64,000 nt of DNA from Halonotius aquaticus. GTDB taxonomy: Archaea > Halobacteriota > Halobacteria > Halobacteriales > Haloferacaceae. Each line of letters opens with the position of its first letter. Within the stretch, counting starts at the first letter, position 1. Below, piece by piece: positions 8,318 through 17,861 of this stretch. Below the pieces are notes generated by a model. That model was not told the DNA's origin. It ran no database searches and saw only the letters and a list, made by a program, of their open reading frames with translations. Made by a program: the position numbers and the translations under genes. Location of the stretch: NCBI RefSeq assembly GCF_003605575.1, contig NZ_QKNY01000003.1, positions 62,001 through 126,000 of the forward strand. The letters run 5' to 3'.

Positions 8318-9391
8318 TCACAACAGGCCGTAGTTGTCGATCGCCTGCCGGTAACAGGTGAGATACCGCTCGACGATATTGCTGTAATCGTAGCGTTCGT
8401 ACGCTGGATCGATGGTTCGGTGTTCAAGCGCGCTTGCGGCGACGATCTCATCAGCAAACTCCTGTGGCGTCGAGACGAGTTCACCGCGAGTCTCGGCAAG
8501 CCGGGATTTCTCCTCAATCAGCTCGTGGGCCGCTGAATCGGTCTGATACTCCGCGATGCCGACACAGCCACAGGCTAATCCCCACAGCAGGTTCGTCGCA
8601 AACGGCTCTTGTTCGGCGGTCTGGGCGAAAACGTGGGCCCCTTTCAACACAGCAACGCGCTGTTCGTCGCCCAACTCGCCGAGAAATGAAACCCGATCGC
8701 GGATGCGGAGGTCGCGGGCTGTCCGCTCGATATCCGACGCCGCGTCCCCGTTGCCGATGATCGCCGCCGACCAGTCACGGTCGCGGAGCTCGGCCAACGC
8801 GAGCAGAAACGTCTCGGCGTTGGCATGTGAGTCCAGCTGGCGACTGTAGACCAGATCAAACTCGTCGTTGACGGGCGCGGATTCGATCAACGAGAAGTCC
8901 AATCCCTCAGGGATGATGCTGACCGCCGACTCGGCGGCCCCGTACTCACGGACGACCGTTTCAACCGTTTGGGAGGGGGCGATGAGCCGGTCGGCGTTGC
9001 TGGCGACGCTCCGGCAGTCGCTGTCGCTGTCGTCGTCACCGATCGCCCACCAGTCGACAACCAACGGCACCCGCAGTAGTCGGCACACTGCTTTGGCGGC
9101 GCGGGCGTGTCGAGCCGGCGTGTTCGGCATGTGGACGACATCCGGGTCGACCCGTCGAATGGCCAACGGGAGTTTGGCGACAAAGCGGTTCGTCGAGAAC
9201 TCGCCGTCGACCGCGCGGTAGGAAATACCGTCCTGCTCGAAGGTTGGGTGATCGCCGTCCCACCAGCGGCTACAAAGCACCACAACCTCGTGGTCAGTGT
9301 GGCTGAGCAGGCGAATCAGTCGCGTTCGTCGGCGAATCGCAGGGGTGTCGCGGGTGTGGTGGGTATGCATCGAGACGAACGCGACACGCAT
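8318..9391 (-). CDS. Family 4-type (GT-B) glycosyltransferase
   Basis: The 357-residue protein has a GT-B layout: an N-terminal Rossmann half (RVAFVSMHTHHTRDTP), a middle LIAPSQTVETVVREYG acceptor-side motif, and a C-terminal donor half with IPEGLDFS, AIIGNGD and an acidic AQTAEQEPFATNLLWGLACG segment resembling the E-x7-E nucleotide-sugar motif. It probably transfers a sugar to a glycolipid, S-layer glycan or polysaccharide. Start at ATG 9391 gives the classical N-terminus; a longer frame exists but reads Gly/Arg/His-rich. No other glycosylation genes are adjacent. Confidence 0.82.
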   Translation of the reverse strand: MRVAFVSMHTHHTRDTPAIRRRTRLIRLLSHTDHEVVVLCSRWWDGDHPTFEQDGISYRAVDGEFSTNRFVAKLPLAIRRVDPDVVHMPNTPARHARAAKAVCRLLRVPLVVDWWAIGDDDSDSDCRSVASNADRLIAPSQTVETVVREYGAAESAVSIIPEGLDFSLIESAPVNDEFDLVYSRQLDSHANAETFLLALAELRDRDWSAAIIGNGDAASDIERTARDLRIRDRVSFLGELGDEQRVAVLKGAHVFAQTAEQEPFATNLLWGLACGCVGIAEYQTDSAAHELIEEKSRLAETRGELVSTPQEFADEIVAASALEHRTIDPAYERYDYSNIVERYLTCYRQAIDNYGLL

Positions 9392-9597
9392 ACCTGAAGC
9401 GTGCCACCCGTTCATTAAAAACCCACGCGAAACGTGCCCGATCGACCCCAGGCGTCGGTCGCTACCCACGTACCCGACCGGTTAGCTGTCACTCCTTGTG
9501 TGATATGTCGCGTCTGTGGTTCGTTGGTGTCAGAACCCACCTGCAGAAGTGTTCGTCGCAGGCTACGATGCCTGCCGTGGACGGTTGGAGCGGCGAT

Positions 9598-9828
9598 TCA
9601 GTGCGTTCGGTCAGTTGATGGTACCGGCTGCATGTCCGGCCCTGAGAGCCGGCTGAGGCCAACAAGCAGCGAGAGTGTCATTACAACCAACAGTCCAGCC
9701 AAGGCGAGCGCAAACGTCGTCACACCGAGGGTGACGAGTGCAGCGGCACCGGCCAGCTCACCGCCGATGGTGGTGAGGAGGGCCGCGATGGCGAGTCCGA
9801 GGAGTCGATCTTCCAGTTTCGTGGTCAT
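9598..9828 (-). CDS. Small membrane protein, two predicted helices, 76 aa
   Basis: After the hydrophilic start TTKLEDRLLG there are two hydrophobic stretches (about residues 10-34 and 36-60) rich in Ala, Leu, Gly and Thr, then a polar tail. I do not recognise a family. ATG 9828 is preferred over an upstream in-frame start that would add 14 residues. It sits alone in a minus-strand slot between the glycosyltransferase and the mutase subunit genes. Confidence 0.55.
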   Translation of the reverse strand: MTTKLEDRLLGLAIAALLTTIGGELAGAAALVTLGVTTFALALAGLLVVMTLSLLVGLSRLSGPDMQPVPSTDRTH

Positions 9829-9935
9829 ACTTCCCCTTGGGGCTGGAAGGTGATAAGCCGCGCCCGACACCTGCGGTCGTGTCTCACACCCGCATGGCCG
9901 GTAGAATCAAACCGTTCTCGCCCAAACCCACAGCT

Positions 9936-10352
9936 ATGAGCGCGGAATCGACACAGCGGGCGATCCGGTGTCTGATCGCCAAGGTTGGCCTCGATGGCCA
10001 CGACCGCGGCGCGCAGGTCATCGCTCGGGCGTTCCGGGATGCTGGCTTCGAGGTGGTGTACTCCGGACTCCACCGCGCGCCCGAGGAGATCGTCCAGGCT
10101 GCCGTCCAAGAGGACGTGGATGTTCTTGGCATCTCGATCCTCTCAGGGGCCCACAACACGCTGATCCCGAAGATCATCGACGGCCTGGAATCCTACGGCG
10201 CGCTTGATGACACCCTAATCCTCGTTGGCGGCATCATCCCCGAAGAGGATACGACGACGCTCAAAGAGATGGGCGTCGCCGAGATCTTCGGCCCCGGGAC
10301 GCCGATGGAAGAGACCGTCACGTTCGTCCGCGAACACGCCGGAGCGGAGTGA
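9936..10352 (+). CDS. mcmA2: Methylmalonyl-CoA mutase, small B12-binding subunit
   Basis: The 138-residue stand-alone cobalamin-binding domain shows the signature KVGLDGHDRGAQVIARAF (DxHxxG, here DGHDRG, where His is the lower axial ligand to cobalt), then SILSGAHNTL and VGGIIP. Together with the large catalytic subunit it interconverts methylmalonyl-CoA and succinyl-CoA. The large subunit is not in this window, so it must be encoded elsewhere. The gene overlaps or abuts the next gene, the MeaB GTPase that protects and reloads this enzyme, a classical pairing. The start at ATG 9936 gives the normal length. Confidence 0.93.
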   Translation: MSAESTQRAIRCLIAKVGLDGHDRGAQVIARAFRDAGFEVVYSGLHRAPEEIVQAAVQEDVDVLGISILSGAHNTLIPKIIDGLESYGALDDTLILVGGIIPEEDTTTLKEMGVAEIFGPGTPMEETVTFVREHAGAE

Positions 10353-10354
10353 CA

Positions 10355-11617
10355 ATGGGCGACGACACCCCCCAGACCGCCGACGACGATGGCGACGATG
10401 GCGACGAGACGACCGACGATGAGCCCACAGCGTCGCTCCCGGATGAGTTGCTGGCGACCCGTCCAGCGGCTCCACGCGAGCAACTATCGGCGACGAATAC
10501 AGCGTTGCTGGATGACCTCTTAGATGGCGACCAGCGCGCGCTCGCACGCGTGCTCACGAAGATCGAAGATCGGACAGCGGGAGCCCGTGACCTCCTGGCC
10601 GCGCTGTACACCCACGCCGGCACGACACCGGTACTCGGGATCACCGGCAGTCCCGGCGCGGGCAAATCCACGCTGGTCGACAAACTCACCGACTACTATC
10701 GCGAGCGCGGCGAGATTGTCGGCGTGTTGGCGGTCGATCCCGCCTCGCCGTACACCGGCGGGTCAGTGTTAGGCGATCGGATCCGGATGGGGTCGACCGC
10801 CGGCGATGAGGGCGTCTTCGTCCGCTCGATGAGCGCGCGCGGCCGCCTCGGTGGGCTCTCGATGGCGACGACCGACGCCGTCACCGCCTTCGAGGCCTTC
10901 GGGATGGATCGGATCATCATCGAGACGGTCGGCGCGGGCCAAAACGAGGTCGACATCGTCGAAACCGCCGACACCGTCGCGGTCGTCGTCCAGCCGGGCT
11001 CCGGCGATGACGTCCAACTGCTGAAAGCCGGCATCCTCGAGATCGGCGACCTCTTCGTCGTCAACAAGGCCGATATGGACGAGGCCGCCCAGACAGTCGC
11101 AGATCTGGAGGCGATGGTACACGGCGCGAAGCCGACCGGTGGGGTTGCTGGTCACCACACCGCCGATATCGGCCCTGTTGGCCACGATAGCGACGACAGC
11201 GAGACCAGCACCACCGACGACAATGAAGAGCCGACGTCGTGGACACCCACAGTCATCGAGACGATCGCCACGACCGGCGAGGGAGTTGAGGAGTTCGCCG
11301 ATGCTGTCGCTGCACACACAACCCACCTTGATTCGTCAGCCGGAGCGACCAGCCGCCGGCACCAACGGGCGGCAGCAACCCTGCAGCGACTCCTCCGGAG
11401 TGATCTGAGCGAGATCAGCGAACGCCTGCTGGACGCCAACGGCGGCCTCAATGTGTTGGCCGCAGCCGTCGCAGAACGCGACATTGACCCATACACGCTC
11501 GTCGACCGGCTTGTTGCGCCACTTGATTCGGCTGTCGCATCGGTACCCGTCGACACCGACGGTACAGACGAGACACCGGATGCCAACACCAACAGCGACG
11601 GCAACACCCCAACCTGA
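10355..11617 (+). CDS. meaB: MeaB/ArgK-type GTPase, methylmalonyl-CoA mutase chaperone
   Basis: This SIMIBI-class G protein of about 420 residues has a Walker A in GSPGAGKSTLVDKL, the switch region with VDPASPYTGGSVLGDRIRM, a DxxG-like ETVGAGQNEVD and an NKAD guanine motif. MeaB gates cobalamin loading and release of the inactive cofactor on the mutase. Between NKAD and the C-terminal helices there is an acidic insert rich in Asp, Ser and Thr (about 270-300). A GTG at 10349, two codons earlier, is an alternative start; either way the junction with the mutase subunit is within a few bases, so translation is coupled. Succinyl-CoA made here feeds sucCD, also in this window. Confidence 0.93.
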   Translation: MGDDTPQTADDDGDDGDETTDDEPTASLPDELLATRPAAPREQLSATNTALLDDLLDGDQRALARVLTKIEDRTAGARDLLAALYTHAGTTPVLGITGSPGAGKSTLVDKLTDYYRERGEIVGVLAVDPASPYTGGSVLGDRIRMGSTAGDEGVFVRSMSARGRLGGLSMATTDAVTAFEAFGMDRIIIETVGAGQNEVDIVETADTVAVVVQPGSGDDVQLLKAGILEIGDLFVVNKADMDEAAQTVADLEAMVHGAKPTGGVAGHHTADIGPVGHDSDDSETSTTDDNEEPTSWTPTVIETIATTGEGVEEFADAVAAHTTHLDSSAGATSRRHQRAAATLQRLLRSDLSEISERLLDANGGLNVLAAAVAERDIDPYTLVDRLVAPLDSAVASVPVDTDGTDETPDANTNSDGNTPT

Positions 11618-11700
11618 GGTCACAAGAGCCACCCGTGAGGTTCCTATAGGCTTATTGTAGTTCGATTGTAAGGGATCAATACGTCGTACCGAGCAGCAGC

Positions 11701-11712
11701 GGTGGGCCCACC
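11701..11712. promoter_or_regulatory. 12-bp perfect palindrome upstream of the HEAT-repeat gene
   Basis: The sequence ggtgggcccacc is a perfect palindrome 38 bp before the start codon at 11751. A TATA-like element (ggcttattgtag, about 11649-11660) lies farther upstream, so the palindrome would fall in the 5' leader or just after the transcription start. It could be an operator or a short RNA stem; nothing more can be said. Confidence 0.3.
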
Positions 11713-11750
11713 ACTGTCGCGCCGGACACCACCAGCTTTCAGAGGACGCA

Positions 11751-13007
11751 ATGGACGACCAGCCACAGACCACACAGCCGGATTTCCTCTACACACTGGC
11801 GACCAACGGCCAGTTCGACCGGATCGCCCGCTATCTCGGGAGCAACGATTCACTGGGCGTCCGGTTGGGGGCCGCCGGCATCCTCGCCGAGTTCGGCGAC
11901 GGGGTGAAACAGGCCGACAACGGCGAGATCAAACAACAACTTATCAGCGGCGTCTTAGAGGAAACCGACGAAACCGTTCGGGCCCGCATCGTCGAGACAC
12001 TGCTGTACATCCACGACGAGGACATCATTGAGACGCTCGTCAGAAAGGTCGCATCCGACACCGAGCCGACACCGACCGACTCGCCACACCCACTGGTGTT
12101 AGTCGAGTGGCTCGGCAGCGACCACCCCGAACTCCGTCTGCTAGCGGTCGCTGGCCTCGGCGATGTCGGCACCCACACCGTCGTCCCAAAGCTGGCCTCC
12201 GCGTGTACGGACGACGACTACCGCGTCCGAGCCAGAGCGATCGAGGAATGCGGCCGGGTCGGCGACCACCGCTGTGTCGACGCGCTCATCGAAGCGCTTG
12301 AGAGTTACAACGAGGAAATCAAGATGAAGGCGGCCCGGTCGCTCGCCCAGATCGGCGGCGATGCTGCCATCGAGGCCCTTATCGACGCCGCGAAAACCGA
12401 CAACGAGGAACTCCGGCGGACGGTCATCGAAAGCCTCGGGACGCTCGGGTCGCTTGATGTCCTCACAATTTTGCTCAACGGGATCGACGACAGTGATGAC
12501 GGTGTCCAACAGGCGGCCGCCGAATCCATCGTCGAGTTGGTGTATCAGGCCCCTTTCGAGGAGAGCCATACCGTCCGCGAAACGGTCGTCGAAGAGCTAC
12601 AGGCCAGCACCGACAGCGACACCGTCCCGATCTTTTTGGCGCTCTTCGAGGAGAGCGACCGGCGGGCGATCCGGCGAAATACGGCGTGGCTGCTTGGGCG
12701 CATCGCCAACCCGCATCCACGCGATGAAACCGTCGAGACCCTTATCGACGCGCTGGATGCCTACGACGATACCACCGCCCAGATCGCCGCCACCAGCCTC
12801 GTCCGGATCGGCGGCATCGATCTCGAAGAACGGCTTGAAGCCGCCATCGACAGCTACGAGACCAGCGAGGACGCCCGCCAGCGCGCGGAGTTCGTCCACA
12901 CCCAGATCACCGACAGCGAGGCCGAAGAGCTGCTGAAACAGACTGTCGAGTACGTGCGGGTCACAGAGCCCGCCGACTACACGGCCAAGAAGCGCGACGA
13001 CGCCTAG
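11751..13007 (+). CDS. HEAT-repeat protein (PBS-lyase type repeats)
   Basis: The 418-residue acidic protein consists almost wholly of HEAT/armadillo-like helical pairs of about 30 residues. Examples are LRLLAVAGLGDVGTHTVVPK, VRARAIEECGRVGDHRCVDA, IKMKAARSLAQIGGDAAIEA and LRRTVIESLGTLGSLDVLTI. Such solenoids are protein-interaction scaffolds; no catalytic residues are seen. It is convergent with the RecA-like protein at 13009 (one base between stops). A partner role is possible but not shown. There is no signal peptide, so it is cytoplasmic. Confidence 0.85.
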   Translation: MDDQPQTTQPDFLYTLATNGQFDRIARYLGSNDSLGVRLGAAGILAEFGDGVKQADNGEIKQQLISGVLEETDETVRARIVETLLYIHDEDIIETLVRKVASDTEPTPTDSPHPLVLVEWLGSDHPELRLLAVAGLGDVGTHTVVPKLASACTDDDYRVRARAIEECGRVGDHRCVDALIEALESYNEEIKMKAARSLAQIGGDAAIEALIDAAKTDNEELRRTVIESLGTLGSLDVLTILLNGIDDSDDGVQQAAAESIVELVYQAPFEESHTVRETVVEELQASTDSDTVPIFLALFEESDRRAIRRNTAWLLGRIANPHPRDETVETLIDALDAYDDTTAQIAATSLVRIGGIDLEERLEAAIDSYETSEDARQRAEFVHTQITDSEAEELLKQTVEYVRVTEPADYTAKKRDDA

Positions 13008-13008
13008 C

Positions 13009-13827
13009 TTACTCTTGGAGGAACAGCGGTCCCTCAGCTTTGATCTGCATATCGAACACGGGATCTAACACGTTCATACTGGAGGCCATCCGGTCGCGGT
13101 TGACGAAGAAATGCGACAGCGCGGTCACATCCTCCAGTCGAGCCGTCAGGAGGTGAAGGAATTTGAAGATGCGCTGAAGCTTTGCTTTCTGGATGAGTTC
13201 GGTGAGGATGTCGAACTCGAAGGCGATCTTCCGGCCGGGCTCTTGTTGCTCTTCGAGCACGCGTGAGATGGTCTCGGTGAGACTCCCCAACCCCATCTGT
13301 TTGTCGAGATGGACGATCTCGACGGGGATATCCATCAACTGGACACCGCTGAGCCCCTCCAGTGGATCTTCCTTTGTCGTCAGGACGACCGTCCATTCGG
13401 GCCACTCACTAAGTTTAGACCGCAGCAGATCGATCCGCTCTGCCGGGTTCGTGGTGACGATTACGACAACATCACCCGGCGAGAGAAAATGGACTCTGGC
13501 GTTGTCGGCACCGGTCGATTCGATCGGGGAGAGCACCGCAACTGACCCCGTTCCGTTGATGTCGTCGGCGACGTGGACACCCGACTCCAACAGCGGTTTT
13601 TTGTGTGAAAACAGGTGCTGTTTGAACGTTTCAAGCGCGACGTGCTCGTCGTGGGCGGAGTTACGGCGATCGCAGTACGGACACGACCAGCCGACCATCA
13701 CCCCCTCCTGTGTGAGGCGGTTTTGGTTGCGCTTGGCGATGTAGGTTTTCACCCGCTCGACGGTCTCCTCGCGGCTGGCCGACCAGACGGTGAAATCCCC
13801 ACTTCGCGCACGCCATCGGTACACCAT
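13009..13827 (-). CDS. Zinc-finger plus degenerate RecA-like (KaiC-related) protein
   Basis: The 272-residue protein has two parts. Residues about 45-80 form a C2H2-like finger (CPYC, then spaced histidines in HVALETFKQHLFSH). The C-terminal half (about 110-260) resembles the core of haloarchaeal KaiC/DUF7504-like RecA domains: a strand in VVIVTTNP, a strand in IAFEFDILTELIQ in the Walker B position, and FKFLHLLTARLEDVTALSHF. I see no Walker A, so ATP hydrolysis is unlikely. Relatives are thought to act in signalling or regulation. The finger fused to a RecA-like domain could be a DNA-binding adaptor. Family assignment is by shape only. Confidence 0.55.
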   Translation of the reverse strand: MVYRWRARSGDFTVWSASREETVERVKTYIAKRNQNRLTQEGVMVGWSCPYCDRRNSAHDEHVALETFKQHLFSHKKPLLESGVHVADDINGTGSVAVLSPIESTGADNARVHFLSPGDVVVIVTTNPAERIDLLRSKLSEWPEWTVVLTTKEDPLEGLSGVQLMDIPVEIVHLDKQMGLGSLTETISRVLEEQQEPGRKIAFEFDILTELIQKAKLQRIFKFLHLLTARLEDVTALSHFFVNRDRMASSMNVLDPVFDMQIKAEGPLFLQE

Positions 13828-13971
13828 CGACTACCTCATCGGAGTCGGGTAGCATACTTAAAACTCACCATGAACTAAGTAGTGCCGTTCAGAGCCTGAG
13901 ACGCCGGTCAGTTGGTGAGTATCGATCAGGACACAGTCGTCAGTTGACAGCCCGACGCAGATACCAACGAA

Positions 13972-14766
13972 TCAGGCTTCGACGGTGAGGCCGGCCGCAC
14001 TCAGCGCGTCCTCGGCGTCGTGGTCGTCGTGGACAACCGCCGAGACAGCACGGGTGATCGCCTCGGGTGTGTCGTGTTGGAAGATCGATCGGCCCATCGA
14101 GACGCCCGCCGCGCCGGCATCCATCGCGCCACGAACCATCTCGACGGTTTCGGCATCAGTTCCCTTCGAGCCACCGGCGATAACGATCGGCAGGCTGGTC
14201 GACTCACAGACGTGTTGGAAGCTCTCGGCGTCGCCGCTGTAACCGGTTTTGACGATATCGGCACCGAGTTCCTCGGCGAGCCGAACCGCGTGGCCGAGTG
14301 CCTCAGGTTCATCGCCCTGAATCCCGGGGCCACGCGCGTAGGCCATCGCCAACACCGGGATGCCAAACCGCTCGGCCTCGCCGGTAATCTCGGCGAGTTC
14401 CTCGATCTGCTTTGGTTCGTAGTTCGAGCCGACGTTGATATGGAAGGAGACCGCATCAGCGCCGGCACGGATCGCCTCTTCGACGGTGCAGGTGAGGCGT
14501 TTGTCGTTTTCGTCCGGGCCGATCGTCGTCGAGCCGTTGACATGGACGATGTAACCGCTGCCGTTGGTGTTGCCGTGGACGCGGTCGGCGACGCCCTTCT
14601 GGGTGAGGACGGCATCGGCACCGCCGCTGGTGACGCCGTCGACGGTCGCCTCCAACTGCTTGAGGCCGGTAACCGCGCCCATTGTGATCCCGTGATCCAT
14701 CGGGACGATCAGATACCGGCCCCCGGTGGAGATGCGATCGAGCCGCGCGCTGATTCCTGCGGACAT
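13972..14766 (-). CDS. aroA': 2-amino-3,7-dideoxy-D-threo-hept-6-ulosonate (ADH) synthase
   Basis: The 264-residue class I aldolase-fold enzyme makes ADH, the first step of the archaeal route to dehydroquinate that replaces DAHP synthase. The family signature is clear: an N-terminal VPMDHGITMG, a central FHINVGSNYEPKQ, the Schiff-base lysine in DIVKTGYSG (about 191) and the phosphate-binding IAGGSKG and GVSMGRSIFQ. It is the last gene of the trpC-trpB-trpA unit (54 bp after trpA), linking the entry point of aromatic synthesis with its tryptophan branch and probably sharing the trpC promoter control. Confidence 0.93.
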   Translation of the reverse strand: MSAGISARLDRISTGGRYLIVPMDHGITMGAVTGLKQLEATVDGVTSGGADAVLTQKGVADRVHGNTNGSGYIVHVNGSTTIGPDENDKRLTCTVEEAIRAGADAVSFHINVGSNYEPKQIEELAEITGEAERFGIPVLAMAYARGPGIQGDEPEALGHAVRLAEELGADIVKTGYSGDAESFQHVCESTSLPIVIAGGSKGTDAETVEMVRGAMDAGAAGVSMGRSIFQHDTPEAITRAVSAVVHDDHDAEDALSAAGLTVEA

Positions 14767-14820
14767 AACTGTTGTGTGAACCTCTGTCAGTAGGAGGGTA
14801 TGTAGCTTGCGACTCCGACC

Positions 14821-15717
14821 CTACTCGTCGCTGGGTGCCGGCTCAGTTTGCCCACGGGTCGCACCTTCGGCCAACTCCCGGGCTTTCGCTTCGAGCTTGT
14901 CGGCCGTTTCCGCAGTCGACCACTCGCTGTCGACGCCGTCGGCGACGATATCGACGAGAGCGGAGCCGACGATGATCCCATCGGCACCGCTGGCGACGAT
15001 GCGTTCGGCCTGCTCGCCGCTGGAGATCCCGAAGCCGACGGCTTTCGGGACGTTCCACTCGCTGAGTCGCTGGAGGCTCCGGTCGGTCTGATCCGACACG
15101 TCACTTTTCGCGCCGGTCGTCCCGAGGCGAGCCTGCACATAGACGTAGCCCGAAACGCGCTCCATCATCGATTGCAGCCGCTCACCCTCGGTTGTCGGTG
15201 CGACGATGAAGACGAGATCCAAGCCGTGTTCGTCACAGGCTGCCCGCAGCGGGTCGGCCTCCTCGGCGGGGAGGTCTGGGACGACGAGCCCCGAGATGCC
15301 AGCCTCGGCGGCGCGAGCGACGAACTGTTCAGGGCCTCGCTCGTCACTGCCCGGCGGGCTATACTGGTAGATCAGGTTGTAGTAGGTCATACAGACCAGC
15401 GGGACATCGACGTCGACGTCTTCAACGAACTCGAAGAACAGTTCGGGCGTCATGCCGCCTTCCAAGGCGCGAACAATCGCGCCCTGAATCGTCGGCCCCT
15501 CGGCGATCGGCTCCGAGAACGGCAAGCCGAGTTCGATCACGTCCGCGCCGCCGCGAGCGAGGGCTTCGACATACGCCTTCGAGGCCTCATAGCTTGGGTC
15601 GCCGACCGCGAGATAGGGGATGAACGCGGGGCCGTCGTCGAAGGCCGCGGCGATTTCGCTGTTGGCGGCCGCGCCGTCGCTGCGGCGAGTCTCGGCTGCC
15701 TGTCCACTGTCAGCCAT
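14821..15717 (-). CDS. trpA: Tryptophan synthase alpha subunit
   Basis: The 298-residue TIM-barrel protein cleaves indole-3-glycerol phosphate to indole, which is channelled to TrpB. The core motif reads [19 protein letters not shown]. The catalytic Glu (E49 of the Salmonella enzyme) is present in IELG. The position of the second catalytic acid, Asp60 in LADGPTIQ, is Glu here (IAEGPTIQ), and the structural FSDP is FSEP. Both changes are conservative, and I believe them to be common in haloarchaeal TrpA. The C-terminal phosphate loop FGISSG and IVGSALVD are intact. The start codon directly abuts the trpB stop, so the subunits are translated in coupled fashion. An acidic C-terminal tail adds length. 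Confidence 0.95.
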   Translation of the reverse strand: MADSGQAAETRRSDGAAANSEIAAAFDDGPAFIPYLAVGDPSYEASKAYVEALARGGADVIELGLPFSEPIAEGPTIQGAIVRALEGGMTPELFFEFVEDVDVDVPLVCMTYYNLIYQYSPPGSDERGPEQFVARAAEAGISGLVVPDLPAEEADPLRAACDEHGLDLVFIVAPTTEGERLQSMMERVSGYVYVQARLGTTGAKSDVSDQTDRSLQRLSEWNVPKAVGFGISSGEQAERIVASGADGIIVGSALVDIVADGVDSEWSTAETADKLEAKARELAEGATRGQTEPAPSDE

Positions 15718-16998
15718 TCAGATCCCCTCCGAGAACATCGACATATCCGGCGCGTTTGGGATGTCGCGGGCCTCGGTCTCCTCGATGGCCGCCTGGAGAT
15801 CCTTGTCACCGCGGCCGGAAACGTTGACGACGACCGTGCCGGAGAGCTCCTCGGCGTGTTCTTCCAGATAGCCGAAGGCGTGGGCCGTTTCGAGCGCGGG
15901 AATGATCCCCTCGGTGTTGGACAGGCGGTGGAAGCCTTCCAGTGCTGCGTCGTCGTCGATGGCGACCGGTGTGACGCGGTCTTCATCGACGAGGTGGGCG
16001 AGTTCGGGACCCACACCCGCATAGTCGAGGCCTGAGGAGATGGAGTGCGATTCCATGATCTGGCCGAAGCTATCCTGGAGGAGTTTCGTGCGCGCGCCGT
16101 GGAGCACACCCTCGTCGCCGGTCGACAGCGACGCGGAGTTTGGCGCGACGCCTTTCTCCTCGTCGACTGCCAGCGAGGAGCCGCCGGCCTCGACAGCAAC
16201 GAGGTTTACGTCTTCGTCGTCGACGAAGTGGGCGAACGCGCCCATCGTGTTCGAGCCGCCGCCGGCACAGGCGACAACAGAGTCTGGGAGCCCCCCGGTT
16301 TGCTCGCGAACCTGGGTGCGCATCTCCTCGGAGATGACCGCGTGGAAATCCCGCACCATCACCGGGAACGGATGGGGGCCAACGATGCTGCCGATCACGT
16401 AGTGGGTCGTCTCGACGCTGGCCGCCCAATCGCGCATCGTCTCCGAGATCGCTTCCTTCAGCGTGCCGCGACCCGCCGTCACCGGCTTTACATCCGAGCC
16501 GTTGAGCTTCATGCGGAAGACGTTGGGTCGCTGGCGGTTGATGTCGCGTTCGCCCATATAGATCGTACAGGGCATATCGAGGTGGGCGGCGGCCATCGCC
16601 GTCGCCGTCCCGTGTTGGCCCGCGCCGGTCTCGGCGATGATGCGGTCTTTGCCCATGTATTTGGCAAGGAGCACCTGACCGAGGGCGTTGTTCAGCTTGT
16701 GGGCCCCGCCGTGGAGCAGATCCTCGCGTTTGAGGTAGACATCGCAGTCGTATCGCTCCGAGAGCCGATCGGCCCGCTGCAGCGGCGTCGGTCGGCCGCC
16801 GAAATCCGCCAGCCGCTGGCGGAACTCATCCATGAACCCATCCTCGTTGTTGACGACGTATCGCTCGTAGGCATCGGTGAGCTCCTGGATCGCCGGCATC
16901 AGCGCTTCCGGCACGTACTGGCCGCCGTAGTCGCCGAACTTGCCGTCGGCCGCCTTCGTGGGTGAGTCCTCAGCATCTGTCGCGTGGTCTGTACTCAT
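15718..16998 (-). CDS. trpB: Tryptophan synthase beta subunit
   Basis: The 426-residue PLP enzyme condenses indole with serine. The Schiff-base lysine lies in [11 protein letters not shown] (HKxN, about residue 112), the catalytic Glu in [11 protein letters not shown], and the phosphate loop [10 protein letters not shown] follows at about 255. It is of the TrpB1 type, which works as an alpha2beta2 complex with TrpA. The first 25 residues are an acidic haloarchaeal extension before [10 protein letters not shown]. The gap to trpC upstream is 67 bp. Confidence 0.96.
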   Translation of the reverse strand: MSTDHATDAEDSPTKAADGKFGDYGGQYVPEALMPAIQELTDAYERYVVNNEDGFMDEFRQRLADFGGRPTPLQRADRLSERYDCDVYLKREDLLHGGAHKLNNALGQVLLAKYMGKDRIIAETGAGQHGTATAMAAAHLDMPCTIYMGERDINRQRPNVFRMKLNGSDVKPVTAGRGTLKEAISETMRDWAASVETTHYVIGSIVGPHPFPVMVRDFHAVISEEMRTQVREQTGGLPDSVVACAGGGSNTMGAFAHFVDDEDVNLVAVEAGGSSLAVDEEKGVAPNSASLSTGDEGVLHGARTKLLQDSFGQIMESHSISSGLDYAGVGPELAHLVDEDRVTPVAIDDDAALEGFHRLSNTEGIIPALETAHAFGYLEEHAEELSGTVVVNVSGRGDKDLQAAIEETEARDIPNAPDMSMFSEGI

Positions 16999-17065
16999 TG
17001 TGTGTTCCTCTCGTATGGCATGGTGATGTAACCCTCGCTTCGCTGTGTCAGTGCGCTGTCTCCCA

Positions 17066-17830
17066 TCAGTTCGCTGCTCCGGTCAACCGCTCGGTGTTTG
17101 TCTGTGGATCGCCGTCCATGATCGCACTGCCGATCAGCAGGCCGTCCGCGCCGGCCTCCCGCATTCGGCGGACATCCTCGACCGTCGCAACACCGCTTTC
17201 GGCGATCAGCGTCACGTCGTCAGGGGCGTCGGGTGCCAACTGTTCGACAGTCGAAAGGTCGACCGTTAGCTCCGCGAGATCGCGGTTGTTGATCCCGATA
17301 ACCGCCGCGCCGGCGTCGATGGCGTCGGCGAGTTCCGAGGCAGTGTGTACCTCGACGAGTACCTGAAAGCCACGGTCGCGGGCAGCCGCAAGCATCGGTT
17401 CGAGATCGTCGCCGAGGAATCGGGCGATCAGCAGGATCACGTCGCTGTCGGCGGTGTCGAGTTGGGCCTCACGTAGGATGAAATCCTTGCGCAAGACTGG
17501 GACGTCAACGGCCTCGCGGACACGCCGAAGGTTCTCGATCGAGCCACCGAAATGTTCCGGCTCTGTGAGCACCGACAGCGCGGCTGCGCCGCCGTCAACC
17601 ATCGCTTTCGCCAACGCAACCGGATCGGCGTCGTGTTCGCCGTCGGTCGTCGGACTCGTCGGTTTGACCTCCGCGATCACCGGCACGCGGCCGTCGCGTT
17701 CGGCCACCGCGAACGCTGCCGACAGCGACCGCGGGGTCACCGACACGCGCTCGTCGCCGCCCGACCGGGCCGCAGCCGCATCGAGAATCGACTGCACTGC
17801 CGGGGCCACCTCCCCTTGTTGTTCGTTCAT
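17066..17830 (-). CDS. trpC: Indole-3-glycerol phosphate synthase
   Basis: The 254-residue TIM-barrel enzyme closes the indole ring of CdRP. Family motifs are present: [11 protein letters not shown] (catalytic Lys), LRKDFIL (catalytic Lys/Asp), [15 protein letters not shown] and [10 protein letters not shown]. It is the first gene of the trpC-trpB-trpA-aroA' unit. The start at ATG 17830 lies one base beyond the operator array at 17832-17861, so the transcript should be leaderless or nearly so. trpD, trpE, trpF and trpG are not in this window. Confidence 0.95.
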   Translation of the reverse strand: MNEQQGEVAPAVQSILDAAAARSGGDERVSVTPRSLSAAFAVAERDGRVPVIAEVKPTSPTTDGEHDADPVALAKAMVDGGAAALSVLTEPEHFGGSIENLRRVREAVDVPVLRKDFILREAQLDTADSDVILLIARFLGDDLEPMLAAARDRGFQVLVEVHTASELADAIDAGAAVIGINNRDLAELTVDLSTVEQLAPDAPDDVTLIAESGVATVEDVRRMREAGADGLLIGSAIMDGDPQTNTERLTGAAN

Positions 17831-17831
17831 C

Positions 17832-17861
17832 TATGTACATCAGTGTACGTATCTGTACATA
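17832..17861. promoter_or_regulatory. Triple TGTAC operator array over the trpC promoter
   Basis: Three boxes, TGTACA (17834-17839), TGTACG (17844-17849) and TGTACA (17854-17859), recur at exactly 10 bp, one helical turn. The outer two are flanked as TATGTACA and TGTACATA, forming an inverted repeat of 8-bp arms around the middle box. On the trpC strand the far box overlaps a TATA-like ttatgtac about 30 nt before the ATG, so a bound protein would block TBP or RNA polymerase. TGTACA is the core of the TRP box bound by TrpY in Methanothermobacter. The cognate factor here is unknown. Confidence 0.75.

Noticed and set aside
9434-9597. Cys-rich stretch (CVICRVCG) in a plus-strand frame that looked like a zinc microprotein
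   Set aside because: The frame continues Arg/Ser-rich over the antisense of the small membrane protein, has no start with a TATA, and only one knuckle.
9936-11617. Idea that the methylmalonyl-CoA mutase is complete here
   Set aside because: Only the B12-binding subunit and the GTPase are present; the large catalytic subunit is not in the window.
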